This document shows positions 25,230 to 33,070 of a stretch of 64,000 bases of DNA, piece after piece. Origin of the DNA: Myxococcaceae bacterium (lineage in GTDB: Bacteria > Myxococcota > Myxococcia > Myxococcales > Myxococcaceae); the NCBI GenBank assembly GCA_016926755.1, contig JAFGNZ010000048.1:1-64000 (forward strand). Reading direction: 5' to 3'. Below the pieces are notes generated by a model. That model searched no databases and was not told the origin of the DNA. It saw nothing but the letters and a program-made list of their open reading frames with translations. Within the stretch, counting starts at the first letter, position 1; the number at the start of each line of letters is the position of its first letter. The position numbers were made by a program, and so were the translations under genes.

Positions 25230-26702
25230 ATGCAGGGGCTGCTCCTGCACGGGTACAAGGAGATGAACAGCGCCGGGTTCCTGTTCCTGAAGATCCAGGA
25301 TGCCCGGAGGTGCGGCCAGTGGCTGCGGGAGCTCCTGCCCGCGCTGACGACCGCCGCCACCCGGCCCCGCGAGGAGGTCCATCAGCAGGAGTCGTGCCTG
25401 AACCTCGCGCTCACCTGGGAGGGGCTGAAGGCGCTGGGCCTGGAGCGAGCGGCCCTGGAGACGTTCCCCTTCGAGTTCCGCAAGGGAATGTCGGAGCGCG
25501 CGCGCGTTCTCGGAGACACGGGGAGCAGCGCTCCCGAGCACTGGGAGTTCGGTGGGACCCAGAGGGACGGCCGCTCCCAGCGGGAGCTCCACCTGCTGCT
25601 GGTGATCTATGGGCGTGATGAGGAGACGCTGAACGCCCTGCTGGCCCAGCACCGCGCGCGCTTCGCGGCAGCGGGCCTGGAGGAGATCTACTGCCAGCGC
25701 ACCCGCCACCTGAAGGAGCAGACGGAGCTCGCCGGCAGGCCCTACACGTTCCTCAGGGAGCACTTCGGCTTCCGTGACTCCCTCTCGCAGCCCTCGATCG
25801 AAGGGTTCAGGGATGCCGCCGGCGCCCCTCCCAGCTATGATCCCGCCCCGCTCAAGGCGGGAGAGTTCATCCTGGGGTACGAGAACGAGTACGGCGAGAG
25901 GCCGCCCTCCCCCAGCGTCTCCGCGAGCCAGGATCCGGCCGGCTGGCTCGGGGAGTCCTGGGAGGAAGAAGGCCGCAAGGATCTGGGACGCCACGGCACC
26001 TACCTCGTCCTGCGCAAGCTCCAGCAGGACGTCAGCGCCTTCAACGACTTCGTCGAGCAGCACAGAGCGCTCGCCGCCCGCCACACTCCGGATCCGGAGA
26101 AGCAGGCGGAGTGGCTGAAGTCCCGGATGATCGGGCGCTGGCCCGACGGCGCGCCCTTGAAGCCAGGCGAGGCCGAGCAGCCCGCGCAGCCACCGGTGAC
26201 GGAGCACGGGATCTCCAATGCGTTCGACTTCCGCGCCGATCCCCACGGCTTCGGCTGCCCGCTGACGTCCCATACGCGGCGCGCGAACCCGCGAGACTCG
26301 CTGCCCCCGGAGCGCGCGCTGTCGCTGATGATCAGCCGGCGGCACCGGATCCTCCGCCGCGGCATTCCCTACGGGCCTCGCTATGATGCGGATCGCGAGG
26401 GCCAGGAGCGAGGCCTCGTCTTCGTCAGCCTCAACGCCAACATCGCTCGGCAGTTCGAGTTCATCCAGCAGAGCTGGATGAACAACGAGAAGGCGGGAGG
26501 ACTCTATGACGAGAGGGATCCGGTCACCTCCAGCGTCGAGAGCGGCAGGCTGACCCTCCCGGAGCGGCCCCTGCGGCTCTGCCTGACGGGGCTCCAGCAC
26601 TTCGTGACGATGAAGGGCGGCGGGTACTTCTTCCTGCCGAGCGTGCGAGCGCTCCATTTCCTGGCCGAGCTCGCCCCCCAGCCGCCGTCACAACCTGCCT
26701 GA
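25230..26702 (+). CDS. DyP-type heme peroxidase
   Basis: A 490-residue dye-decolorizing peroxidase. MQGLLLHGYKEMNSAGFLFLKI is the usual domain opening. The distal heme loop reads FGFRDSLSQPSIEG: the catalytic Asp is present, but the usual DG is DS. The proximal heme ligand is the His in TSHTRRANPR, and the distal Arg is probably in SRRHRILRRG. The long inserts (about residues 215-330) resemble the larger C/D-type members. No signal peptide and no encapsulin-targeting tail were seen (it ends PQPPSQPA). A start at 25083 is possible: it has a perfect GGAGG seven bases upstream but would overlap the previous gene by 125 bases. The enzyme would use H2O2 to oxidise an unknown substrate. Confidence 0.9.
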   Translation: MQGLLLHGYKEMNSAGFLFLKIQDARRCGQWLRELLPALTTAATRPREEVHQQESCLNLALTWEGLKALGLERAALETFPFEFRKGMSERARVLGDTGSSAPEHWEFGGTQRDGRSQRELHLLLVIYGRDEETLNALLAQHRARFAAAGLEEIYCQRTRHLKEQTELAGRPYTFLREHFGFRDSLSQPSIEGFRDAAGAPPSYDPAPLKAGEFILGYENEYGERPPSPSVSASQDPAGWLGESWEEEGRKDLGRHGTYLVLRKLQQDVSAFNDFVEQHRALAARHTPDPEKQAEWLKSRMIGRWPDGAPLKPGEAEQPAQPPVTEHGISNAFDFRADPHGFGCPLTSHTRRANPRDSLPPERALSLMISRRHRILRRGIPYGPRYDADREGQERGLVFVSLNANIARQFEFIQQSWMNNEKAGGLYDERDPVTSSVESGRLTLPERPLRLCLTGLQHFVTMKGGGYFFLPSVRALHFLAELAPQPPSQPA

Positions 26703-26742
26703 GCCCGCTCTCTCCCGTTGGACCTTCCAGGGAGCGCAGCGG

Positions 26743-27708
26743 ATGGAGCGACGGGGATGGACATGGGTGTTGGCGCTGGCGTTGATCTGCGGGGGCGGTG
26801 TGGCGACGGCCTCCCCCGCGGCCACCGCGCGAGCCCAGGGTGGAGAGAGCCCACCGCCCGTCCCGGCGTCGGACGGTGGAGCTCCTCGCCTGGGCCAGTC
26901 CGCGCCCTTCCTGGGCGTGGTGATTCCCCATGACTCCGTCGACCTGAGCTCGAAGTTCGAGGGTCGGCTGGAGCGCCTGGAGGTCGACGTGGGCGACACC
27001 GTCCGGAAGGGCGACGTCCTGGCGCGGCTCGATGTCCGCCCGCTGGAGCAGGAGCTGGCGGCCGCGCGCGCCACGGTGCAGGGCTCGCGCGCCGAGGAGC
27101 AGGCCGCCTCCCTCGCGCTCGCCGAGGCTCGGGAGAAGAAGGGCCGGTACTTCACCCCGCGCTCCCTCGAGCTGGGCGTCTATTCCAAGGAGGAGCTGGC
27201 CACCATCCGCTACCAGGAGAGCACCGCGCTCGCACGGCTGCAGGCGGCCCGAGCCCGCACACGGGAGCAGCAGGCCCGCGTGGTGGACCTGGAGCAGAAC
27301 GTGAGCGAGGCCGCCCTCGTAGCGCCCTTCGACGGCGTCGTGGCCACCCGTCCGGTGAGCCCTGGCGCGCGGGTCGCGGCAGGGCAGCCCATCCTCCGCC
27401 TGCTGAGCACCGGCGGCAGGAAGATCCGCTTCGCCGTCCCCGAGGAGGAGGCACGGCGGCTGGAGCCCGGCTCGCCGCTGCGGTTGTTGATCGATCCGCA
27501 AGGCCTCACGCTGGCGGGAGTCGTGGAAAGCATCACCCCCGAGGTGGACGCGGCGGCCCGCATGGTGTTCGCCGTCGCGGCCTTCGGCGAGCCGCCACCG
27601 GACACGGTCGCCACAGGCATGGTGGCCCACGTCCAGTCGATCCCGGCGCCCGAGCGCGTCAGTCAGCAGGAGACCGCCGCCCCCACCCCTACCCGGAGCG
27701 GGCCCTAG
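26743..27708 (+). CDS. Periplasmic adaptor (membrane fusion protein), RND/MacA-like
   Basis: A 321-residue secreted adaptor. The N-terminus is a signal-peptide-like segment (WVLALALICGGGVATA). SKFEGRLERLEVDVGDTVRKGDVLARLD at residues 65-95 is the first half of a lipoyl/biotinyl-like domain, followed by a coiled-coil hairpin (95-185) and the second lipoyl half ALVAPFDGVVATRPVSPGARV. A beta-barrel follows to about residue 300. Such proteins bridge an inner-membrane transporter to TolC. It starts 40 bases after the peroxidase and lies 55 bases before a second adaptor, so two adaptors serve the one exporter here. Confidence 0.87.
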   Translation: MERRGWTWVLALALICGGGVATASPAATARAQGGESPPPVPASDGGAPRLGQSAPFLGVVIPHDSVDLSSKFEGRLERLEVDVGDTVRKGDVLARLDVRPLEQELAAARATVQGSRAEEQAASLALAEAREKKGRYFTPRSLELGVYSKEELATIRYQESTALARLQAARARTREQQARVVDLEQNVSEAALVAPFDGVVATRPVSPGARVAAGQPILRLLSTGGRKIRFAVPEEEARRLEPGSPLRLLIDPQGLTLAGVVESITPEVDAAARMVFAVAAFGEPPPDTVATGMVAHVQSIPAPERVSQQETAAPTPTRSGP

Positions 27709-27763
27709 CGCCTCGCCGGGAGCTGGGACGCGCGCCCGCGCGGCCAGCCCAGGAGCACGAGAC

Positions 27764-28711
27764 ATGGAAGCCGTTCGCTCGAAGATCTTCCGAGAGGAAG
27801 CACTGCGCCATCACGAGGGCGCTCAGCAGGAAGGAGACGTGCTCCGCATCTCTCCGGCCTGGACCCGGTGGACGTACTGGGTGCTGCTGGGGCTGCTGCT
27901 CGCGGCGCTGGGGTACTCCTTGCTGGGGACGCTGCCCGAGTACGCCTCCGGCCCCGCCCTGGTGATCGTGGAAGGCCAGAGCCACCTGACGGTGGACACG
28001 CCAGGCATCGTGTCTTCCGTGGAGGTGCGGCCCGGGCAGCGGGTGGAGCCAGGCCAGGCGCTGGTGAGCTTCCGCTCCCAGGAGGAGACGGTCTCCCTGG
28101 AGCGCATCCAGCGCGAGTTCCAGCTCCAGCTCATCCGGGTGCTGAGAGATCCCTCGGATGAGGGGGCCCGGGAGACGCTCACCTCGCTGCGCGCGGAGCT
28201 CGAGCTCGCCCAGGCGCGGCAGCAGGCACGCACCCTGCGCGCGCCCCATGCGGGCGTGGTGAGCGATCTGCGGATCCGCCCTGGCCAGTACGTGGCGCCG
28301 GGAGAGGGCGTCGTCTCCGTCGTGGGCGATGATGTGGAGGTCTCCCTCCTGGCGCTGCTGCCGGGCGGGCAGCGCCCCCTGCTGGAGCCGGGCCGCCCCC
28401 TGCGGGTGGAGCTGGACGGCTTCCACCATGAGTACCACACGGTCACGATCGAGTCCGTGGGGGACGAGATCGTCGGCCCCACCGAGGTCCGCCGTTTCCT
28501 CGGCCCGGAGATCGCGGACGCGCTGCAGCTCAACGGCCCGATGGTGCTGGTGAGGGCGCGGCTGCCGGCCGCGACCTTCCAGAGCAAGGGCCGCACCTAC
28601 AACTACTTTGACGGGATGCTGGCGCGAGCGGACGCGCGGGTGCGCAAGGAGCGCATCCTCGTGGCGCTGGTGCCGGGACTGAAGGGAGCACTGGGCTATG
28701 AAGACCGCTGA
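27764..28711 (+). CDS. HlyD-type adaptor of peptide exporter
   Basis: A 315-residue membrane fusion protein with a cytoplasmic start, one membrane segment (WVLLGLLLAALGYSLLG, about residues 42-60) and a periplasmic body. VDTPGIVSSVEVRPGQRVEPGQAL and LRAPHAGVVSDLRIRPGQYV are the two halves of the lipoyl-like domain, separated by an unusually short helical hairpin (about 50 residues). A beta-barrel region follows. This topology matches adaptors paired with C39-peptidase ABC exporters of bacteriocins and microcins. Its end overlaps the exporter start by 14 bases, indicating translational coupling. Confidence 0.87.
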   Translation: MEAVRSKIFREEALRHHEGAQQEGDVLRISPAWTRWTYWVLLGLLLAALGYSLLGTLPEYASGPALVIVEGQSHLTVDTPGIVSSVEVRPGQRVEPGQALVSFRSQEETVSLERIQREFQLQLIRVLRDPSDEGARETLTSLRAELELAQARQQARTLRAPHAGVVSDLRIRPGQYVAPGEGVVSVVGDDVEVSLLALLPGGQRPLLEPGRPLRVELDGFHHEYHTVTIESVGDEIVGPTEVRRFLGPEIADALQLNGPMVLVRARLPAATFQSKGRTYNYFDGMLARADARVRKERILVALVPGLKGALGYEDR

Positions 28712-30920
28712 GGCGAAGGTACAGCCGCTGGCCGACCGCTTCCCTGCCCTGCGAAACCTGCAGGCACGGGCGCGGGGACGGATTCCGCTCGTGCGGCAGC
28801 TCTCGGAGACCGAGTGCGGCGCGGCGTGCATCTCCATGGTGCTGGGCTTCCACGGCAAGCCCGTGCGGCTCGAGGAGGTCCGGCAGGCCATGGGCGTCGC
28901 GCGCGACGGCGTCTCGGCGCTGGACATCCTGCGCACGGCGCGCACGTTCGGGCTGCGGGGCCGGGGCGTGTCGATTGACGAGGAGGCGCTGCGCTACCTG
29001 CCGACAGGCACCATCCTCCACTGGCAGTTCTCCCACTTCGTGGTCTTCGAGCGGCTGGGCCGGGACTGCGTCCACCTGCTGGATCCGGGGCAGGGCCGGC
29101 GGCGCGTGCCCATGGAGCGCTTCCGCCAGGCGTTCACGGGCGTGGCCCTGCTGCTCGAGCCCGGCGAGCACTTCGAGCCGGGCAAGGCCCGCCCGCGGCG
29201 CGCCTCTCGCTACGCGATGCAGGTGCTCCAGCAGTCGCACACGCTCACGCGGGTGCTGGTGATGTCGCTGGTGCTCCAGCTCTTCGCGCTGGCCATCCCG
29301 GTGCTGACGGGGCTGGTGGTGGATCGCGTCGTCCCGCGCGGGGACGTGCACCTGCTGGGCGTGGTGGCCGTGGGGCTCATCGCGCTGACGGGCTTCCAGC
29401 TCCTCACCGCGCTCATCCGCAGCCACCTGCTTCTGGAGCTGCGCACGCGGCTGGACTCGAACATGACGTTGGGCTTCGTGGAGTACCTGATGGGGCTGGC
29501 CTGGTCGTTCTTCCAGGTCCGAGCGGCGGGAGATCTGCTGGCGCGGCTGGGCAGCAACGCCACCGTGCGGGAGATCCTCTCCTCCAGCGCGCTCACCGGG
29601 CTGCTCGACGGGACGCTGGTCATCCTCTACCTGGGGTTGATCTTCGTGGTGAGCCCGCAGCTGGGGCTGATCGTCCTGGGGCTGGGGCTGCTGCAGATCC
29701 TCATCCTGGTGCTCTCCACGAAGAAGCAGCGCGCCCTCATGTCGGAGACGCTGGAGGTGGAGGCGAAGAGCCAGAGCTACCAGGTGGAGATGCTCACGGG
29801 CATCCAGACGCTCAAGGCGTTCGGCGTGGAGCACCAGGCGGTGCAGCGCTTCTCGGAGCTGTTCGTGAACGTGCTCAACGTTTCCCTGCGGCGGGGTCGG
29901 CTGACGGCGTGGGTGGAGGCCCTCAACGGGAGCCTGCGCATCGCCGCGCCGATGGTGCTGTTGAGCTTCGGCGCCCTGCAGGTGCTGAGCGGGGGGATGA
30001 CGTTGGGCGCCATGCTGGGGCTCAACGCGCTGGCGGGAGCGCTGCTCGTGCCGCTCTCCAACCTGGTGAGCACCGGCAGCCAGCTCCAGCTGCTGGGCAG
30101 CTACATCGAGCGCATCGACGACGTGTTCGACACCCCACCCGAGCGGGATCCCACGAAGCCCGGACAGGCGGCGCAGTTGAAGGGGGGCATCGAGCTGGAT
30201 CGAGTCTCCTTCCGCTACGCGCCCACCGCTCCGCTGGTGGTGAAGGACGTCTCGGTGCGGATCGAGCCGGGGCAGTTCGTGGCGATCGTGGGGCGCTCGG
30301 GCGCGGGGAAGTCCACCCTGGCCAACCTGTTGCTGGGGCTGTACCTGCCCACCTCGGGGCGGGTCCTCTACGACGACGCGGATCTGGCGGATCTGGACCT
30401 GCAGTCGGTCCGCAGCAGGATGGGAGTCGTCCCACAGGAGCCGGCCTTCTTCAGCACCACGCTGCGCGCGAACATCGCGCTGAGGGATCCCACGCTGCCG
30501 CTGGAGCGGATCACCGAGGCGTCCAAGCTGGCGAGGCTCCACGAGGACGTGCTGGCCATGCCCATGGGCTACGACACCCCCCTGGTGGATCGGGGCGCGT
30601 CGCTCTCGGGGGGCCAGCGTCAGCGGCTGGCCCTGGCCCGGGCGCTGGTCCACAACCCGGCCGTGCTGTTGCTGGACGAGGCCACGAGCGCGCTGGATGC
30701 CATCACGGAGGGCCGGGTGCAGGAGGCGCTGGCGTCGCTGCGCTGCACGCGGATCGTCATCGCCCACCGGCTGAGCACGGTGGTGGACGCGGATCTCATC
30801 CTGGTAATGGACGACGGGCAGCTCGTGGAGGCCGGGCGCCACGAGGAGCTGCTGTTGAAGCGCGGCGTCTACGCGGAGCTGGTGCGCGCCCAGCTCCAGA
30901 AGACGGGCCGGCTGGAGTGA
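28698..30920 (+). CDS. Peptidase-containing ABC transporter (C39 peptidase, PCAT)
   Basis: A 740-residue bacteriocin-type exporter. Residues 30-160 are a C39 peptidase with a complete triad: Cys40 in QLSETECGAAC, His113 in SHFVVFE and Asp129 in LLDPGQG. It should cut double-glycine leaders from substrates. About residues 175-450 hold six membrane segments of the type I ABC fold. The nucleotide-binding domain at the end has Walker A GRSGAGKST, Q-loop MGVVPQEP, signature [15 protein letters not shown], Walker B VLLLDEATSALD and the switch His in IVIAHRLSTV. All motifs are intact, so it should be active. No leader-peptide gene with a GG motif was found between 22851 and 30920. The stop lies 2 bases from the convergent gene. 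Confidence 0.94.
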   Translation: MKTAEAKVQPLADRFPALRNLQARARGRIPLVRQLSETECGAACISMVLGFHGKPVRLEEVRQAMGVARDGVSALDILRTARTFGLRGRGVSIDEEALRYLPTGTILHWQFSHFVVFERLGRDCVHLLDPGQGRRRVPMERFRQAFTGVALLLEPGEHFEPGKARPRRASRYAMQVLQQSHTLTRVLVMSLVLQLFALAIPVLTGLVVDRVVPRGDVHLLGVVAVGLIALTGFQLLTALIRSHLLLELRTRLDSNMTLGFVEYLMGLAWSFFQVRAAGDLLARLGSNATVREILSSSALTGLLDGTLVILYLGLIFVVSPQLGLIVLGLGLLQILILVLSTKKQRALMSETLEVEAKSQSYQVEMLTGIQTLKAFGVEHQAVQRFSELFVNVLNVSLRRGRLTAWVEALNGSLRIAAPMVLLSFGALQVLSGGMTLGAMLGLNALAGALLVPLSNLVSTGSQLQLLGSYIERIDDVFDTPPERDPTKPGQAAQLKGGIELDRVSFRYAPTAPLVVKDVSVRIEPGQFVAIVGRSGAGKSTLANLLLGLYLPTSGRVLYDDADLADLDLQSVRSRMGVVPQEPAFFSTTLRANIALRDPTLPLERITEASKLARLHEDVLAMPMGYDTPLVDRGASLSGGQRQRLALARALVHNPAVLLLDEATSALDAITEGRVQEALASLRCTRIVIAHRLSTVVDADLILVMDDGQLVEAGRHEELLLKRGVYAELVRAQLQKTGRLE

Positions 30921-30922
30921 GC

Positions 30923-31954
30923 TCAGCCGACGTTGCGCAGGAGCTCTTCGCCGGCCTCCACCAGCTGCCGCACCTCGTCGATCAGCTGATCCGAGCGCAG
31001 ACGACCGGACAGGAAGACGTGGGCGCCCAGCTGTCGTGCTCGCTCATCCTCATGGAGTCGGCCCGCCAGCACGAGCTGCCCGCGGATCTTCTGCCGTGTC
31101 ACCGCCTCCACGGACTGGAGCGGCGCCAGGACCACGGTGTGATCGCTGGCCTTCACGACGTCCTCGGTGCGGGCGACGCGGGCCCAGAGGCCCTCATCCT
31201 CCAGCAGCTTGAGCAGGCCCTCGGTGGCCTGGGCGCCCCAGCCATACACCCAGATCTCGGGTTCAGCCTCGGCGACGAGCTTCGGCTCCAGCTGCACGCG
31301 GGGCATCTCCGGCTCGGTGACGCGGGCGTGGGCGGGCAGATCCGTCACCAGCGGCAGCATCACGGGCAGGCCCTCCTGGTGAACGGTGGGGACGGCGGTG
31401 CCCTGGAGGAGAGCACCGAGCATCAGGTACTCAGCGCGATCGGTCACCAGGGGCAGGTGTTCATCCACCTCGGGGAGGGGGATGGGCTCGATGGGGCGGT
31501 GGGCGTCGATGAGGTGGGGGTAGTAGAGGCGCTCGATGGCGCGGGAGATGGCGCCATCGGTGGCCAGGAGCGCGACGACGCGCTTGCCGGTGGCGCTGGC
31601 CACTTCGTCCAGGGTGGGAGGGAGCGCGGGGGCGGCGGCGGCCACCACGAGGATCGAGTCACGGGGCCCTTCGAGGCGGAGGGGGATCACGCGACAGGTC
31701 TCGGCCAGCTGAGCGGGCAGCAGGTCCGCGAGCTTCTCGTTGAGGGGCTCCTGGTCGAGGAAGACGACGGGGAGTTGGGCCTGACCGGCGAGGAGCTCGA
31801 GCACCTGCTGTGCGGTGCAGAAGCCCATATCGACGACGACCTGGCCCAGGGGGACTCCCCACTTGTTGTGGAAGCCGAGAGCCGCGCGGAGCTGAAGGTC
31901 ATCGATCAGCCCGGTCGTCTGCAGGAGGTCGCCCAGTCGCTTCTTCCGGATCAT
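30923..31954 (-). CDS. MshEN (GspE N-terminal) domain protein with degenerate receiver-like end
   Basis: A 343-residue protein. Residues 5-130 look like an MshEN domain, with the c-di-GMP-binding type pattern KRLGDLLQTTGLIDDLQLRAAL and, further on, PLGQVVVDMGFCTAQQVLELL. No ATPase domain follows, so it is not a secretion or pilus motor. Residues about 235-335 (WVYGWGAQATEGLLKLLEDEG to LIDEVRQLVEAG) have the alternating pattern of a receiver fold, but the phosphoacceptor Asp position reads VVLAPLQS, so phosphorylation is unlikely. Myxobacteria encode many such orphan MshEN proteins. A c-di-GMP-linked role is inferred. Confidence 0.8.
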   Translation of the reverse strand: MIRKKRLGDLLQTTGLIDDLQLRAALGFHNKWGVPLGQVVVDMGFCTAQQVLELLAGQAQLPVVFLDQEPLNEKLADLLPAQLAETCRVIPLRLEGPRDSILVVAAAAPALPPTLDEVASATGKRVVALLATDGAISRAIERLYYPHLIDAHRPIEPIPLPEVDEHLPLVTDRAEYLMLGALLQGTAVPTVHQEGLPVMLPLVTDLPAHARVTEPEMPRVQLEPKLVAEAEPEIWVYGWGAQATEGLLKLLEDEGLWARVARTEDVVKASDHTVVLAPLQSVEAVTRQKIRGQLVLAGRLHEDERARQLGAHVFLSGRLRSDQLIDEVRQLVEAGEELLRNVG

Positions 31955-32125
31955 TCGCGCCCTTGGGGTGTGAGACTCCAGCCCTCATCAGGAGGGCCCT
32001 GCACGAATTGTCGGAAGATGTGGTGCGAAAGTTTCCTTATGTAATGAAGCCGACCCCTTTTTCACTACAGCTGAATCTTCCACCCAGCCCCACCCAGACT
32101 GAGCGTCCTGGGAGAGCGGGACGGC

Positions 32126-32172
32126 CGGTGCGGGCGGACCCGTCTGAGCAGCCGACGGGGGGACCCGCACCG
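32126..32172 (-). terminator. Large imperfect hairpin downstream of TPR gene
   Basis: CGGTGCGGG at the outer left pairs with CCCGCACCG on the right, then a 4x4 internal loop, then CCCGTC pairs with GACGGG around a 9-base loop: 15 pairs in all. It lies 41 bases beyond the stop of the TPR gene (minus strand). No T-run follows. The rest of the 258-base gap (31955-32212) holds no gene I can support. Confidence 0.45.
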
Positions 32173-32212
32173 AGCCGAGGGGCCCGCGACCTTGTGTTTC
32201 CGGTCACTGGCC

Positions 32213-32917
32213 CTACTTGGGTTGGAGATCGTTCTTGCTCTGCTGGGCCATCGCGGCCATGGCGCGCAGGTTGGGCTCGCTGGCGTCACTGAACCGCTTG
32301 ATGATCTCGTCGTAGACGGTGACGGCCTCGGGGGCGCGGTTCTTGAGCCTGAGGAACACCGACTTGCTGAAGAGCGATCCAGCCACCAGCTGGCGCAGCG
32401 GCGGCTCACTGGCCTCGCCATACCGGCGGATCACCTCGTCATAGAGAGGCAGAGCCTCATCGGCGCGATTCAAGGTCCCCAGGGCATTGGCCTTGTTGTA
32501 GAGCGCGCCCGCGATGGGCACGGGGATCGCCGCGCCCGGCTTGCCATCGAAGCGCTTGAGCACCTCATCACAGACGGCCACGGCCTCATCCGGCCGATCC
32601 AGCTCCCGCAGGATGTTGGACTTGTGGAGGAGCGCCTTGGCCAGCACCTCGCGCAGCTTGTCCTCGCCCTTCCCTTCGAACTTCTGGAGCACCTCGTTGT
32701 AGAGGGCCAGTGCCTCCTCGAACTTCTTCAGGTGATGCAGGGCGAGGCCCTTGTTGACGTACGCCCGGGCCACCATCACCCAGACATCCGCCTCGCTCGA
32801 GCCGGAGAACTTCTGGATCACCTCATCGTAGAGCGGCAGGGCCTCCTCGATCCGGTTCGCATCCATCAGGGCAATGCCCTTCTCGACGAGCGCTCTCCCC
32901 TCAGTATCGGCAGCCAT
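32213..32917 (-). CDS. TPR protein of five near-identical repeats
   Basis: A 234-residue soluble protein made almost entirely of tetratricopeptide-like units of about 44-46 residues. Each unit ends with a helix of the form EEALPLYDEVIQKF; variants are EEALALYNEVLQKF, DEAVAVCDEVLKRF, DEALPLYDEVIRRY and PEAVTVYDEIIKRF. No signal peptide or extra domain is present. Such repeats bind partner proteins. The gene stands alone: 153 bases from the ABC permease gene upstream and 258 bases from the MshEN gene downstream. The likely ribosome site is GAGGAGAGG just before the ATG. Function unknown. Confidence 0.87.
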   Translation of the reverse strand: MAADTEGRALVEKGIALMDANRIEEALPLYDEVIQKFSGSSEADVWVMVARAYVNKGLALHHLKKFEEALALYNEVLQKFEGKGEDKLREVLAKALLHKSNILRELDRPDEAVAVCDEVLKRFDGKPGAAIPVPIAGALYNKANALGTLNRADEALPLYDEVIRRYGEASEPPLRQLVAGSLFSKSVFLRLKNRAPEAVTVYDEIIKRFSDASEPNLRAMAAMAQQSKNDLQPK

Positions 32918-33070
32918 GGATTCCTCTCCTCATCCTGTTCACCGAGGGTGCCCCTCGGCAGTGCCTGAAGCAGTCGGAGGCCCGAGGCCTCCCCGGCGCC
33001 GGAGCGTGTCCGCTCGCCCCGCCAATGTCCAGCACGAGTTAAGGACTTTTCCTGCTTCGCGAGGGACGCG

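Noticed and set aside
26650-26702. Encapsulin-targeting tail on the DyP peroxidase
   Set aside because: The C-terminus (PQPPSQPA) lacks the usual targeting motif and no encapsulin gene lies in the window.
22851-31000. Search for a double-glycine leader peptide for the C39 exporter
   Set aside because: Gaps in and around the cluster are short and contain no small frame with ribosome site and GG leader; nothing to report as a gene.
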